From NCBI GenBank assembly GCA_905202215.1, contig CAJKRG010000058.1:1-17624 (forward strand): 17,624 nt of DNA. Direction: 5' to 3'. The DNA is from an uncultured Porphyromonadaceae bacterium (lineage in GTDB: Bacteria > Bacteroidota > Bacteroidia > Bacteroidales > Muribaculaceae). Made by a program: the position numbers and the translations under genes. The stretch's first letter is position 1. Every line of letters begins with the position of its first letter. Below the pieces are notes generated by a model, which saw only the letters and a list, made by a program, of their open reading frames with translations, was not told the origin of the DNA and searched no databases. Shown one piece after another: positions 8,300 to 15,070 of this stretch.

Positions 8300-8302
8300 T
8301 AA

Positions 8303-8609
8303 GCATTATTGATAGGGTGCGATACTGCAAATTTGGATTCGTCCTTTTTATAAATGAGTCGCGAGACATCGGAATACTGCATGGCATTGGCAAATATTTG
8401 GATATTTTCTGATATCGTATCCGAGCCGATGTGAGGGTCTCTTGATTTGATGAACTGATTTTTTTTGAGAATAAAAGAATTTAGGGGAATTATGGTTACC
8501 TTTGTTTTGTGGATATAGAGATCTATGGCAGCGTCATGGTATGGAAAAATAAAAAGCATTGGACTGGTATGACAGATTTCGATACACTTGAATAAAACTC
8601 TATAAAACA
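8303..8609. other. Intergenic remainder before the SGNH gene
   Basis: AT-rich sequence of about 300 bases with no convincing ORF on either strand. It contains one -7-like box (8497) and a T8 tract at 8459-8466. Nothing else is recognisable. Confidence 0.5.
8497..8504 (+). promoter_or_regulatory. Bacteroidota-type -7 box for the SGNH hydrolase gene
   Basis: TACCTTTG is identical to the -7 box of both tRNA genes in this window. It lies 105 bases before the ATG at 8610, which would give a leader of about 100 bases. A TTTTTTG tract ends 29 bases upstream, too far for a normal -33, so confidence is moderate. Confidence 0.55.
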
Positions 8610-9692
8610 ATGAAGAAAATCGCTTTGATCGCGCTTGTAGCTGTGTCCCTGACTGCAAATGCGGCACAAAAGACACCTGATCTGGAATTTACGGACGGCA
8701 GCGAGCTTACGCTCATCAATAAACTGATGGATACTCCGAGGCGATATGCCCGTGTGGATACGGCGAAATATGACGGTTTTACTGACTATCAGCGGAAATC
8801 GCTCGTACAGTATCCTGCCGGTCTCGCACTCGCTTTTGAAACAAACAGCGACTGTGTGTACTGCACGATAGGATATCAGAAGAAAAATTCAGCATATAAT
8901 CAGCCCGATCTTGCTGCATCTGGTGTAGATCTCTATATCCGCGATAAGGACGGACAGTGGAAGTATGCGGGCAACAATACACCGCGCAAAAAGCCCGGAG
9001 AGCGGCTTGCACTGGTGTCGAATCTTGCTCCGGGCAATAAGGAGTGTATTCTTTATCTGCCGCTGATTTCGATTGTCGATTCTGTGTCTGTAGGAGTTGC
9101 ACAGGGTTGCTATGTGCGTCCGATTGGCAATCCGTTTCGCCATCGGGTGGTGTTCTGGGGCTCGAGCTTCACGCACGGTGTGTCTTCCTCTCGTCCGGGA
9201 ATGCCATATCCCATGCAGTTCGAACGTGCTACCGGCCTTCATACACCCGTACTCGGTGTCAGCGGAAACTCTAAACTGCAGCAGTCTTTTGCGCGCGTAC
9301 TTGCCGATACGCCGGCCGATGCATTTGTGTTCGATGCTTTCTCCAATCCGACAGCAGAAGAAATCGAAGCTAATTTCGGGCCGTTTATGGCGACATTGCG
9401 AGCCAAACACCCTGTAACACCGGTGGTATTCATGCAGACCATATATCGCGAACATCGCAATTTCGATACTCAGTATGACGCTCGCGAGCGAGCTAAACAG
9501 GAAACTGCCAGAAGGGTAGTTTCCGAGGCGATGGATAACGATCCTAATCTCTATTTTATCGAGCCGAATGCGGGAGATAATCATGAGACCTCATGTGACG
9601 GAACTCATCCATCTGATTTCGGCTATTATATATGGATGCAGTCTATCCGGCAGCCGCTTCTCGATATTCTCGCACGCTACGGCATACGATGA
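8610..9692 (+). CDS. Secreted SGNH/GDSL-type hydrolase with GxDLY N-terminal domain
   Basis: Exported esterase/acylhydrolase of 360 residues, likely a carbohydrate-ester or lipid deacylase. Signal peptide MKKIALIALVAVSLTANAA, cleaved near 19. The N-terminal beta domain (about 25-170) contains SGVDLY (104-109), the GxDLY motif that names the N-terminal domain of a known SGNH esterase group. The catalytic domain starts at VVFWGSSFTHG (180-190) with Ser186 the expected nucleophile. Block II is GVSGNS (216-221, Asn220) and the end motif is CDGTHPSDFG with Asp330 and His333. All the expected catalytic blocks are present. It converges on the GH31 gene across a shared hairpin terminator. A role in removing acetyl or other acyl groups from glycans is plausible from family and neighbours, not shown by sequence. 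Confidence 0.9.
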   Translation: MKKIALIALVAVSLTANAAQKTPDLEFTDGSELTLINKLMDTPRRYARVDTAKYDGFTDYQRKSLVQYPAGLALAFETNSDCVYCTIGYQKKNSAYNQPDLAASGVDLYIRDKDGQWKYAGNNTPRKKPGERLALVSNLAPGNKECILYLPLISIVDSVSVGVAQGCYVRPIGNPFRHRVVFWGSSFTHGVSSSRPGMPYPMQFERATGLHTPVLGVSGNSKLQQSFARVLADTPADAFVFDAFSNPTAEEIEANFGPFMATLRAKHPVTPVVFMQTIYREHRNFDTQYDARERAKQETARRVVSEAMDNDPNLYFIEPNAGDNHETSCDGTHPSDFGYYIWMQSIRQPLLDILARYGIR

Positions 9693-9704
9693 ATTGTAAA
9701 TTAG

Positions 9705-9756
9705 AAGTGATGAGTCGGAAGTTGGCTTTAGCTACACAACTTCCGACTCATCATTT
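9705..9756. terminator. Bidirectional hairpin terminator between convergent genes
   Basis: TGATGAGTCGGAAGTTG (9708-9724) pairs perfectly over 17 bases with 9737-9753, around a 12-base loop. The flanks extend it with A/T pairs: AA before, TT after. It lies 15 bases after the SGNH stop and 12 bases beyond the GH31 stop, so it can serve both strands. Confidence 0.85.
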
Positions 9757-9764
9757 ATAGACTC

Positions 9765-12215
9765 TTATAGTTTGACGCGGGTTTTGCGACCGTTATATTT
9801 GATTGTTTTGGCTGTTTTGTCATTGGCAGCGCTCCTGATAGTGAATGTTCTTTCCTTGAGCATGCCGGGGAAGGAACCTTTACGATCGGCAATCGTCAGA
9901 GTATGATGAGCTTCGTCCCAATAGAAGCGGATGGTAGAGTAGAGTCCCTTTTCATAGTTATAGTTGTCGCCTTCGTCTTCATAGAGGGTAAATTCGCCGT
10001 CAGCGCCTGGATAAACTATTATTTCGAGATTGTCCCATGGTTTTTCGGAAGCGTACTGTACGTCGGGTCCGAGAGGAAGAATGCTTCCGGCTTTAACGTA
10101 GAGAGGAATTGTGAAAATGTCGGACTGAATATTAATGCTATTTCCGCCTTCGAGACAATGGTTGGTGTGGAAGTCCCACCATTTTGTTCCTGCCGGAAGA
10201 TATACATCAGCTTCTTTAGGAGCGCGGAAGTCGACGTTTTGTATGGTGTTTCCGCTGTTTGCCGATGTTCTGTTCCAACCTGAATTTTCGTCTTTGGTTG
10301 AAGTTTGTTCGGGAGTGTATTTGGCCTCGAGAATAGGCGCGGCAAGCAGTTGGCGACCGAACATGAATTCGTCGCCGCGATTATGTACGTTTTTATCGGC
10401 GGCAAAATCCATCATCAGAGCCCGCATGAAAGATGATCCGTTGTCTGATACATCCCATGATGTCGAATAAATATAAGGCAACAGACGGTATCGCAGTTTT
10501 ATGGCTTCGGCGATGGCATCGTAGACAGGTTCTCCTTTCTCTCCGAATTGATATATTTCGCGGAAGGCATCGGTGCCGTGTGAGCGCATCATGGGTGTGA
10601 ACAGGCCAAACTGGAGCCAACGGACATAAAGTTCCTGATAGAGGGGGGTGCGGGTGGCGGTGTTGTCAGCGTAAGTCTTGTTATAGTCGCCGCAGAAGAA
10701 GCCGCCGATGTCGGAGTTGACATGGGGATTTCCTGTCAGAGAAAAGTTGAGCGCAGCAGGTACCTGACGACGCAGATTGTCCCATGTCGAGGTAACGTCT
10801 CCTGTCCATACGTTGCAGCCATAGCGTTGCTGTCCTGTATATCCCGAACGTGTAAGGATAAATACTCGCTTGGTGGTGTCTGCATCGCGCTGATGATCAT
10901 AGACGCCTCCGACGGTCATGAGAGGATAGGCGTTTCGTACTTTGCGGAAAGAGCCGAGATAGGTAGGGGTGTCGAAATCTTCCGGTTTGGGATCCACGTG
11001 GTCCGGTTCGGTCGAGTCCATCCACCACCCGTCAATTCCCATGGCATGGAGACGCGAGAGATTCTGCCAGTAGATATCGCGGGCTTCGGGAGAATATGCG
11101 TCGTAGACACGTACACCCGAAGGATAGTCTTTGCGGGGTGGCCAGATATGGCTGATTCCTGATTCCGGCCATGTGATGAAGTTGAAAAGAAGGCCGCGTT
11201 CGTCAAGCTGTCGGTAGGGTTTTGTCTGTGGACCGAATGATGACCATATCGATATTATCGCATGTGCATTGTTATCGTGTATTTCGTCGATCATTGCCTG
11301 AGGATTGTTGAATTCCGGATTCATGAATTCCATTGCGTTCCATAGGTAGTTGTCGCCCCAGTATTGCCAGTCCTGGATAATGCCGTCGAGAGGAACTCTG
11401 AGTTCACGATGACGGCGTACGACTTCGGTAATTTCCTGCTGGCTTTTATAGCGTTCACGACTTTGCCAGAAGCCATATGTCCACAATGGGAACATAGGCA
11501 CCTTGCCTGTGAGATGGCGTATCTGCGATGTGACACCATCGGCATTTCCTCCGTACATAAAATAATAGTCTACACCTTGGCCGACTTCCGATTCGAAAAA
11601 TGTAAGATCAGGGGTATCGGAGAACAGGGTAGGGGAATAGTTATCCCATATCATGCCCCAGCCTTTGACCGATTGTATGACGGGTATTCCGTCTTCTACA
11701 TTGCCGGGCATAAGTACACGTGATTCGCCGCGCTGCGACAATCTGCCGTTTTCGAGGTTGCCGAGTCCGTAGATTGCCTCGTCGGGGTCGAGCCCGAAAC
11801 CTTGTTTTACTTTCAGAGCAGGAGCACCGGCATCTTTCACCGGTATCAGTATGGCGTTGTCTTTTTCGGCAAGCAACTTTTTGCCTTCATTTGTGAAAAA
11901 ACTGATCTCGCCGTTTGCCAGATTGAGAGAACTCCGTAGTCGGGAACTCGATATGTCGACTTTGTCGCCTGTTTTTTTTACGTTTAGCGACATTTTTTCA
12001 GGCGTTGCGATAACGGAGAGGCTGGGATCTGTATTAGCTTTGTTTATCGGTTTCTTGACGACGCGGACAGTCGAGGGCGTATAGTAATTTATTTCGATTT
12101 CAATGGAATCTATTTGGGCTTTTATTCCTCCCGGAGTTTTGTCCCAGGTAGCCGCTGAGGCATGTGGTATCGCCAAGGCTGTCAGTGCCAGAAGCGAAAT
12201 GTGATGCAATTTCAT
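9765..12215 (-). CDS. Glycoside hydrolase family 31 (alpha-glucosidase/alpha-xylosidase)
   Basis: Secreted retaining alpha-glycosidase. The start is set at 12215 (MKLHHISLLALTALAIPHASA, a clean signal peptide; 816 residues). An upstream in-frame ATG at 12308 lies before the promoter elements at 12273-12304 and would bury the signal peptide. The N-terminal beta-sandwich domain precedes the barrel, which contains WTYGFWQSRERYKSQ, IQDWQYWGDNYLW and DGWWMDSTEPD with the nucleophile Asp400. Acid/base Asp473 lies in VWTGDVTSTWDNLRRQ. RSHGTD (545-550) and the C-terminal beta domains follow, including GEFTLYEDEGDNYNYEKG, typical of the DUF5110 region. The YWGD-containing barrel recalls Bacteroides GH31 alpha-xylosidases that act on xyloglucan, but alpha-glucosidase activity is equally possible from sequence alone. 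No SusC/D pair is nearby. Confidence 0.93.
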   Translation of the reverse strand: MKLHHISLLALTALAIPHASAATWDKTPGGIKAQIDSIEIEINYYTPSTVRVVKKPINKANTDPSLSVIATPEKMSLNVKKTGDKVDISSSRLRSSLNLANGEISFFTNEGKKLLAEKDNAILIPVKDAGAPALKVKQGFGLDPDEAIYGLGNLENGRLSQRGESRVLMPGNVEDGIPVIQSVKGWGMIWDNYSPTLFSDTPDLTFFESEVGQGVDYYFMYGGNADGVTSQIRHLTGKVPMFPLWTYGFWQSRERYKSQQEITEVVRRHRELRVPLDGIIQDWQYWGDNYLWNAMEFMNPEFNNPQAMIDEIHDNNAHAIISIWSSFGPQTKPYRQLDERGLLFNFITWPESGISHIWPPRKDYPSGVRVYDAYSPEARDIYWQNLSRLHAMGIDGWWMDSTEPDHVDPKPEDFDTPTYLGSFRKVRNAYPLMTVGGVYDHQRDADTTKRVFILTRSGYTGQQRYGCNVWTGDVTSTWDNLRRQVPAALNFSLTGNPHVNSDIGGFFCGDYNKTYADNTATRTPLYQELYVRWLQFGLFTPMMRSHGTDAFREIYQFGEKGEPVYDAIAEAIKLRYRLLPYIYSTSWDVSDNGSSFMRALMMDFAADKNVHNRGDEFMFGRQLLAAPILEAKYTPEQTSTKDENSGWNRTSANSGNTIQNVDFRAPKEADVYLPAGTKWWDFHTNHCLEGGNSINIQSDIFTIPLYVKAGSILPLGPDVQYASEKPWDNLEIIVYPGADGEFTLYEDEGDNYNYEKGLYSTIRFYWDEAHHTLTIADRKGSFPGMLKERTFTIRSAANDKTAKTIKYNGRKTRVKL

Positions 12216-12272
12216 TGTGGGTCGTTTGGATTTTGGATTAATGATTTGGTTATTTATGATGTCTTTCTTTGA

Positions 12273-12304
12273 CAAAGGTAAGAAATAGGATTGTACCTTC
12301 AAAA
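12273..12304 (-). promoter_or_regulatory. Promoter of the GH31 gene
   Basis: On the minus strand, TTTTG (12304-12300) is followed by a 19-base spacer and TACCTTTG (12280-12273), an excellent match to the Bacteroidota -33/-7 consensus. Transcription would start near 12266, about 50 bases before the ATG at 12215. This decides the start codon. Confidence 0.8.
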
Positions 12305-12372
12305 TCATCTGAAGGGGTGTTTTGGAGGATTTTTCGAAAAAAATGGAGTATTTCGGGAGTCCTTTACACCCT

Positions 12373-12380
12373 CAAAGGTA
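12373..12380 (-). promoter_or_regulatory. Second -7-like box upstream of the GH31 gene
   Basis: The minus strand reads TACCTTTG, the same octamer as the proximal promoter 100 bases downstream. TTG lies 16 bases further upstream (12399-12397), a short spacing. It may be a second promoter for GH31 or a remnant. Confidence 0.35.
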
Positions 12381-12387
12381 TGGCAAC

Positions 12388-12416
12388 AAAAAGAGCCAAC
12401 TTATAAAAGCCGACTC
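12388..12416 (-). terminator. Rho-independent terminator (minus strand)
   Basis: On the minus strand GAGTCGGCTT (12416-12407) pairs with AAGTTGGCTC (12402-12393) over ten positions, three of them G-U, around a 4-base loop. TTTTT follows (12392-12388). On the plus strand the G-U positions become mismatches, so it acts for minus-strand transcripts, such as that of the 12570-12890 gene. Its arms resemble the tRNA-Arg terminator at 14904-14943. Confidence 0.7.
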
Positions 12417-12569
12417 AAAATAGTTATTTTTACCGCTGCCTTGGGATAAAAAAACTGAAAGTCATACGGAAGAATTGCACATGACCGCCGAAGAACGTCG
12501 GCTCAGATTCGAATCTGTTGCGCGGCGGTTAGGCGATGAAACAGTGCTTTAATTCCTTGATATGATAAT
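12417..12569. other. Noncoding stretch with nested palindromes and a possible gene fragment
   Basis: CAGATTCGAATCTG at 12504-12517 is a perfect 14-base palindrome. It sits between GCCGA/TCGGC arms (12487-12502) and outer CCGCC/GGCGG arms (12485-12489 and 12524-12528). A plus-strand frame, open from the stop at 12421, ends MTAEERRLRFESVARRLGDETVL (12481-12552). It looks protein-like but is short, and I recognise no family. Confidence 0.35.
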
Positions 12570-12890
12570 TTATCTTGAGAAATTTTTTGAACTAAAATCC
12601 CAGGAGGAATCATCATCTATCGAGCCGGTATCAATTGTATTGTCCCGGGTATAGTAGTACGGTTGTGTATCGGTCTGACCGACAATGATATGTTTGGGAT
12701 CGTCAGGCTCAGTCCGGGCCGACAGTTGTCTTGGCTCGGTCTCATCATTCTCAGAAAACTTGATTCTAATAGTCGTTGTGAAAGTCGTAGGTCTATCAAC
12801 ATCGTCTAATCCGGCTTTGAATGCGGCAAAAGAGACTAAGAGGAATATGATTCCCAGAACAATGATGATTATTGAAGAGATGTTTTCCAT
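12570..12890 (-). CDS. Small single-pass membrane protein of unknown function
   Basis: Start set at 12890, giving 106 residues: MENISSIIIIVLGIIFLLV begins with a transmembrane helix (about 5-24). A longer in-frame start at 13025 is rejected because a -7 box (CAAATATA read on plus, 12907-12914) lies just upstream of 12890, and the extra 45 residues add a Cys-rich stretch unlike a normal N-terminus. After the helix the protein is hydrophilic, Thr- and Asp-rich, and ends in an acidic stretch (GSIDDDSSWDFSS). It looks like a small anchored protein with a disordered tail. I recognise no family. The nearest downstream terminator is at 12388-12416, leaving an untranslated tail of about 150 bases. 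It stands alone, apart from the three-gene run above it. Confidence 0.55.
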   Translation of the reverse strand: MENISSIIIIVLGIIFLLVSFAAFKAGLDDVDRPTTFTTTIRIKFSENDETEPRQLSARTEPDDPKHIIVGQTDTQPYYYTRDNTIDTGSIDDDSSWDFSSKNFSR

Positions 12891-12906
12891 ATCGAATTTC
12901 TTTTCG

Positions 12907-12914
12907 CAAATATA
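12907..12914 (-). promoter_or_regulatory. -7 box for the small membrane protein gene
   Basis: The minus strand reads TATATTTG, matching TAnnTTTG, 16 bases before the ATG at 12890. A TTTG (12940-12937) lies 22 bases upstream, slightly farther than the usual 19-20. Confidence 0.5.
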
Positions 12915-13150
12915 ACAAATATTTCTATAATAGAAACAAATTATGGCGGCAAATAGCGCGATATCTGCGAGTTGCATGAAATAAAGACAGAAATTATTCG
13001 CTGCGCACAATACCAATGTAAGCACCGAATAATGCTATGGCGTTAGCTATGCGAAGATTGTGCGGCTCATCTACTAAGTGATAAAAGATAGCCGGGGCAA
13101 TTAATTGAGTGTGAAATATGTTTAGGGGTAAGTGGGTGGAGTTATTGGTT

Positions 13151-13513
13151 TTAGCGGGATTCGTCGGCTTTGGTGAATTTGTCGAAGGCTTCGATGGATT
13201 GGAGCTCTGCAGGCAGTTCGCGACCGATCATTTGGCATAGGTTGGACGCTGCGGCGATTTTGCCGCTGACAGCGGCTTTATTTTCATTGCGACCCTGCAT
13301 TATTATTAAGTAAGTTTTTTCGATAATCGTTTTATATAGGTCATCTGTGGTGCCTTTGAGAATGGCGATACGTGCAGTATCGGCATTAAGGGTTTCGAAA
13401 TCGCAGAAGTGGGATTTAAGCTTTCTTACGTCAGAACTCATTTCAAAAAACTTAATGACGATTACGATTTCTAAGATGACAGTCGCGATGGTGATGATGA
13501 AAAATAATGCCAT
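13151..13513 (-). CDS. Hypothetical membrane-anchored protein
   Basis: 120 residues. The N-terminal hydrophobic helix (about 2-22, MALFFIITIATVILEIVIVI) is followed by a mostly alpha-helical, soluble region. The C-terminus includes KIAAASNLCQMIGRELPAELQSIEAFDKF (84-112), which is compact and regular and suggests a folded helical domain. No catalytic motif is seen and I do not recognise the family by name. It is the last gene of a minus-strand run: its ATG lies 30 bases after the stop of the lipoprotein gene. No obvious terminator follows. Function is open; the anchored helical design would fit a small structural or signalling protein, but that is a guess. Confidence 0.65.
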   Translation of the reverse strand: MALFFIITIATVILEIVIVIKFFEMSSDVRKLKSHFCDFETLNADTARIAILKGTTDDLYKTIIEKTYLIIMQGRNENKAAVSGKIAAASNLCQMIGRELPAELQSIEAFDKFTKADESR

Positions 13514-13543
13514 GTTTCTGAGTTTATTTGGTTCGTAGGAGGG

Positions 13544-14035
13544 TTATTTCTCGAAGACGCGCGAATCGGCGACTTTGAATGTCAGAGTGGCTATGTAGTC
13601 GGTTTCTTCGTAATAGACATGTATCGGAGATTCGGGCCAGGCGAGTGCGCGTTGGTCTGTGTCAAATAGGTCGAGATGGAATTCTTCGCCATATTGTTTG
13701 GTGAGTTCTCGGCACATTGTTTTTATATCAGATTCCGATGGTATTATTAATGTTTCAAATGTAACTTCGTTGAGACCGTCGTATGCATCAAATTTGCATG
13801 TGATTTGTGCCCAGAAAATGCCTGCAACTTTAAATCCGGCGCCAGGCTTTATGGTGTATATCTTAAATTTGTTTTCTTTGTCAGTCACAACGCAGCCCTG
13901 CTCTTCGAGTGATTTCACTACTTCTTTTGGGGTTGAGCCGAAATATAATCCGCAGACTTCTTCGCGATGTTTATTGCCGGAGCATGCCGCCATTACAATT
14001 AGAAGAGAAGCGATGATGTTGATGGTCTGTTTCAT
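13544..14035 (-). CDS. Hypothetical lipoprotein
   Basis: 163 residues with a lipoprotein signal peptide: the lipobox is VMAAC with Cys18 as the lipidated residue, followed by SGNKHREE. The mature part starts with VCGLYFGSTPKEVVKSLEEQG (27-47), a beta-alpha unit seen in small secreted proteins. Mixed alpha/beta sequence follows: DAYDGLNEVTFETLI, then a helix SDIKTMCRELTKQYGEEF, then the final strand IATLTFKVAD. No catalytic motif is visible. It is the middle gene of a three-gene minus-strand run (gaps of 28 and 30 bases), so it is probably made with the small outer-membrane-like protein upstream and the membrane-anchored protein downstream. No named family is recognised. Confidence 0.7.
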   Translation of the reverse strand: MKQTINIIASLLIVMAACSGNKHREEVCGLYFGSTPKEVVKSLEEQGCVVTDKENKFKIYTIKPGAGFKVAGIFWAQITCKFDAYDGLNEVTFETLIIPSESDIKTMCRELTKQYGEEFHLDLFDTDQRALAWPESPIHVYYEETDYIATLTFKVADSRVFEK

Positions 14036-14063
14036 TTTTTATTTAGGTTTTGCGAGGTTGTTT

Positions 14064-14582
14064 TTATAGTTCTAATCCTATACCGCCAGTAATGCAGGAG
14101 CGTGTTATGCCGATGTTGAATATGGCTCGTTTATAGTTTAATACTATGATTCCTCCATAATCAAAGCGGGAGATGTTGCGGAGTGTGTGGTATTTGTTGG
14201 ATATGCCGTTGCTTCCTGCGGTCCAATTGTTGCCATCGGTTATGCCCTGGCTTATATGGGCGTAGCCTACTATCGGTATCAGACGTAATTGCTTGATAAT
14301 GGGGATCTGATAGCCAAAATGACACAAAAAAGATGACTTGTCGTTCCACTTGTCAACACGGACATCATTATTATGTATAGGGGAGAACCCCATTATATCA
14401 ATATAGAATCCCTTTATAGTGAGGGAGCCTCCGACCGCTCCATAGGATATCGGATCATTATAGCCGACATATGAGCCTATAAAAGATATATTCCAGGCAT
14501 TGTTCACTTCGGAAAATGGTAGCCCCGCCCGGCAATAGAGAGATAGGAACGTAAATAAGATTAATGTCAATGTCTTTTTCAT
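14064..14582 (-). CDS. Hypothetical exported protein, possibly a small beta-barrel
   Basis: 172 residues with a signal peptide (MKKTLTLILFTFLSLYCRA, cleaved near 19). The mature part is rich in Gly, Ser, Tyr and Ile, with alternating strands such as NISFIGSYVGY, GGSLTIKGFYIDIMG, YGGIIVLNYKRAIFNIGITRS and GGIGLEL. This resembles small outer-membrane barrel proteins, although the last residue is Leu rather than the usual Phe. No known family is recognised. It is the first gene of the run 14582-13151, with a good promoter at 14757-14788 and a leader of about 170 bases. Its composition looks AT-richer than the exbD/tonB genes at the window start, by eye only. Confidence 0.65.
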   Translation of the reverse strand: MKKTLTLILFTFLSLYCRAGLPFSEVNNAWNISFIGSYVGYNDPISYGAVGGSLTIKGFYIDIMGFSPIHNNDVRVDKWNDKSSFLCHFGYQIPIIKQLRLIPIVGYAHISQGITDGNNWTAGSNGISNKYHTLRNISRFDYGGIIVLNYKRAIFNIGITRSCITGGIGLEL

Positions 14583-14585
14583 GGT

Positions 14586-14717
14586 TTAGAAGGATTTCAT
14601 TGTGCCCATGACGCGGTAGACAAGGGCTATTTTGTTGATTGGTATTTCTTGTTCGTCGTATTATTTATTTGTAGGAATAAGGAGTTTGTAGTTATCTTTT
14701 GCGCTTCTGCAGTGGCG
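14586..14717 (-). pseudogene. Possible gene remnant with an in-frame stop in the leader
   Basis: The minus-strand frame from 14717 reads KDNYKLLIPTNK (to 14664), then TAA at 14663-14661, then YDEQEIPINKIALVYRVMGTMKSF and a stop at 14588-14586, three bases before the ATG of the next gene. It reads like a protein C-terminus but has no start codon and an internal stop. It may be gene debris or chance. Confidence 0.25.
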
Positions 14718-14756
14718 TTAGATGGCGCACATCACATTTGTGGCGGTGTTCAACTA

Positions 14757-14788
14757 CAAATATAAAAATATAATTTCGATTCTTCAAA
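14757..14788 (-). promoter_or_regulatory. Promoter of the three-gene hypothetical operon
   Basis: The minus strand carries TTTG (14788-14785), a 20-base spacer and TATATTTG (14764-14757), a full Bacteroidota promoter. It gives a leader of about 170 bases before the ATG at 14582. Confidence 0.75.
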
Positions 14789-14903
14789 TAAATAATAGCA
14801 GACTAAGATGGGCTTAACAATTAAGAAACAAAGTCGAAATTCTCGTCGAGCCCAATTTGTACCGCAAATCGAAGCATACGTTGCAATAGATTTCTATGAA
14901 TGC

Positions 14904-14943
14904 AAAAAATAAAGAGAGCCAACTTTTTAAAGTTGGCTCTCTT
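14904..14943 (-). terminator. Terminator of tRNA-Arg
   Basis: AAGAGAGCCAACTTT (14912-14926) and AAAGTTGGCTCTCTT (14929-14943) form a perfect 15-base stem. On the minus strand the T-rich tail is TTATTTTTT (14911-14904 region). It starts 4 bases after the tRNA 3' end. Confidence 0.9.
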
Positions 14944-14946
14944 GAG

Positions 14947-15018
14947 TATCCCCGTGGGGAGTCGAACCCCAATCGTCGGAACCGGAATCCGATATTCTAT
15001 CCATTGAACTACGGAGAC
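14947..15018 (-). tRNA. tRNA-Arg(CCG)
   Basis: A 72-base cloverleaf on the minus strand. The acceptor arms GTCTCCG and CGGGGAT pair with two G-U, followed by discriminator A. The anticodon stem TCGGA/TCCGA holds loop TTCCGGT, so the anticodon is CCG and reads CGG. The T arm GGGGTTCGACTCCCC is canonical. CCA is not encoded. It has its own promoter and terminator. Confidence 0.95.
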
Positions 15019-15037
15019 GAGTTGTTTATTTCATTTG

Positions 15038-15070
15038 CAAAGGTAGGCATTATTTTTGGCAGATGCAAAA
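15038..15070 (-). promoter_or_regulatory. Promoter of tRNA-Arg
   Basis: The minus strand has TTTTG (15070-15066), a 20-base spacer and TACCTTTG (15045-15038). The start site would be about 13 bases before the tRNA. The layout and -7 octamer are the same as those of tRNA-Lys at 17518-17549. Confidence 0.85.

Noticed and set aside
8299..8676. 125-codon minus-strand frame overlapping the SGNH start
   Set aside because: It covers the SGNH -7 box and signal peptide, and its composition is not protein-like; treated as chance.
8889..9584. 231-codon minus-strand frame inside the SGNH gene
   Set aside because: Antisense shadow, rich in Arg, His and Ile without domain structure; SGNH motifs on the plus strand are complete.
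12891..13025. N-terminal extension of the small membrane protein (start at 13025)
   Set aside because: A -7 box at 12907-12914 lies inside it, and the 12890 start gives a clean N-terminal helix.
13004..13064. CGCACAAT and ATTGTGCG arms 45 bases apart
   Set aside because: Only 8 bases pair across a long loop with weak inner structure; too little to call a feature, and no nearby transcript end is implied.
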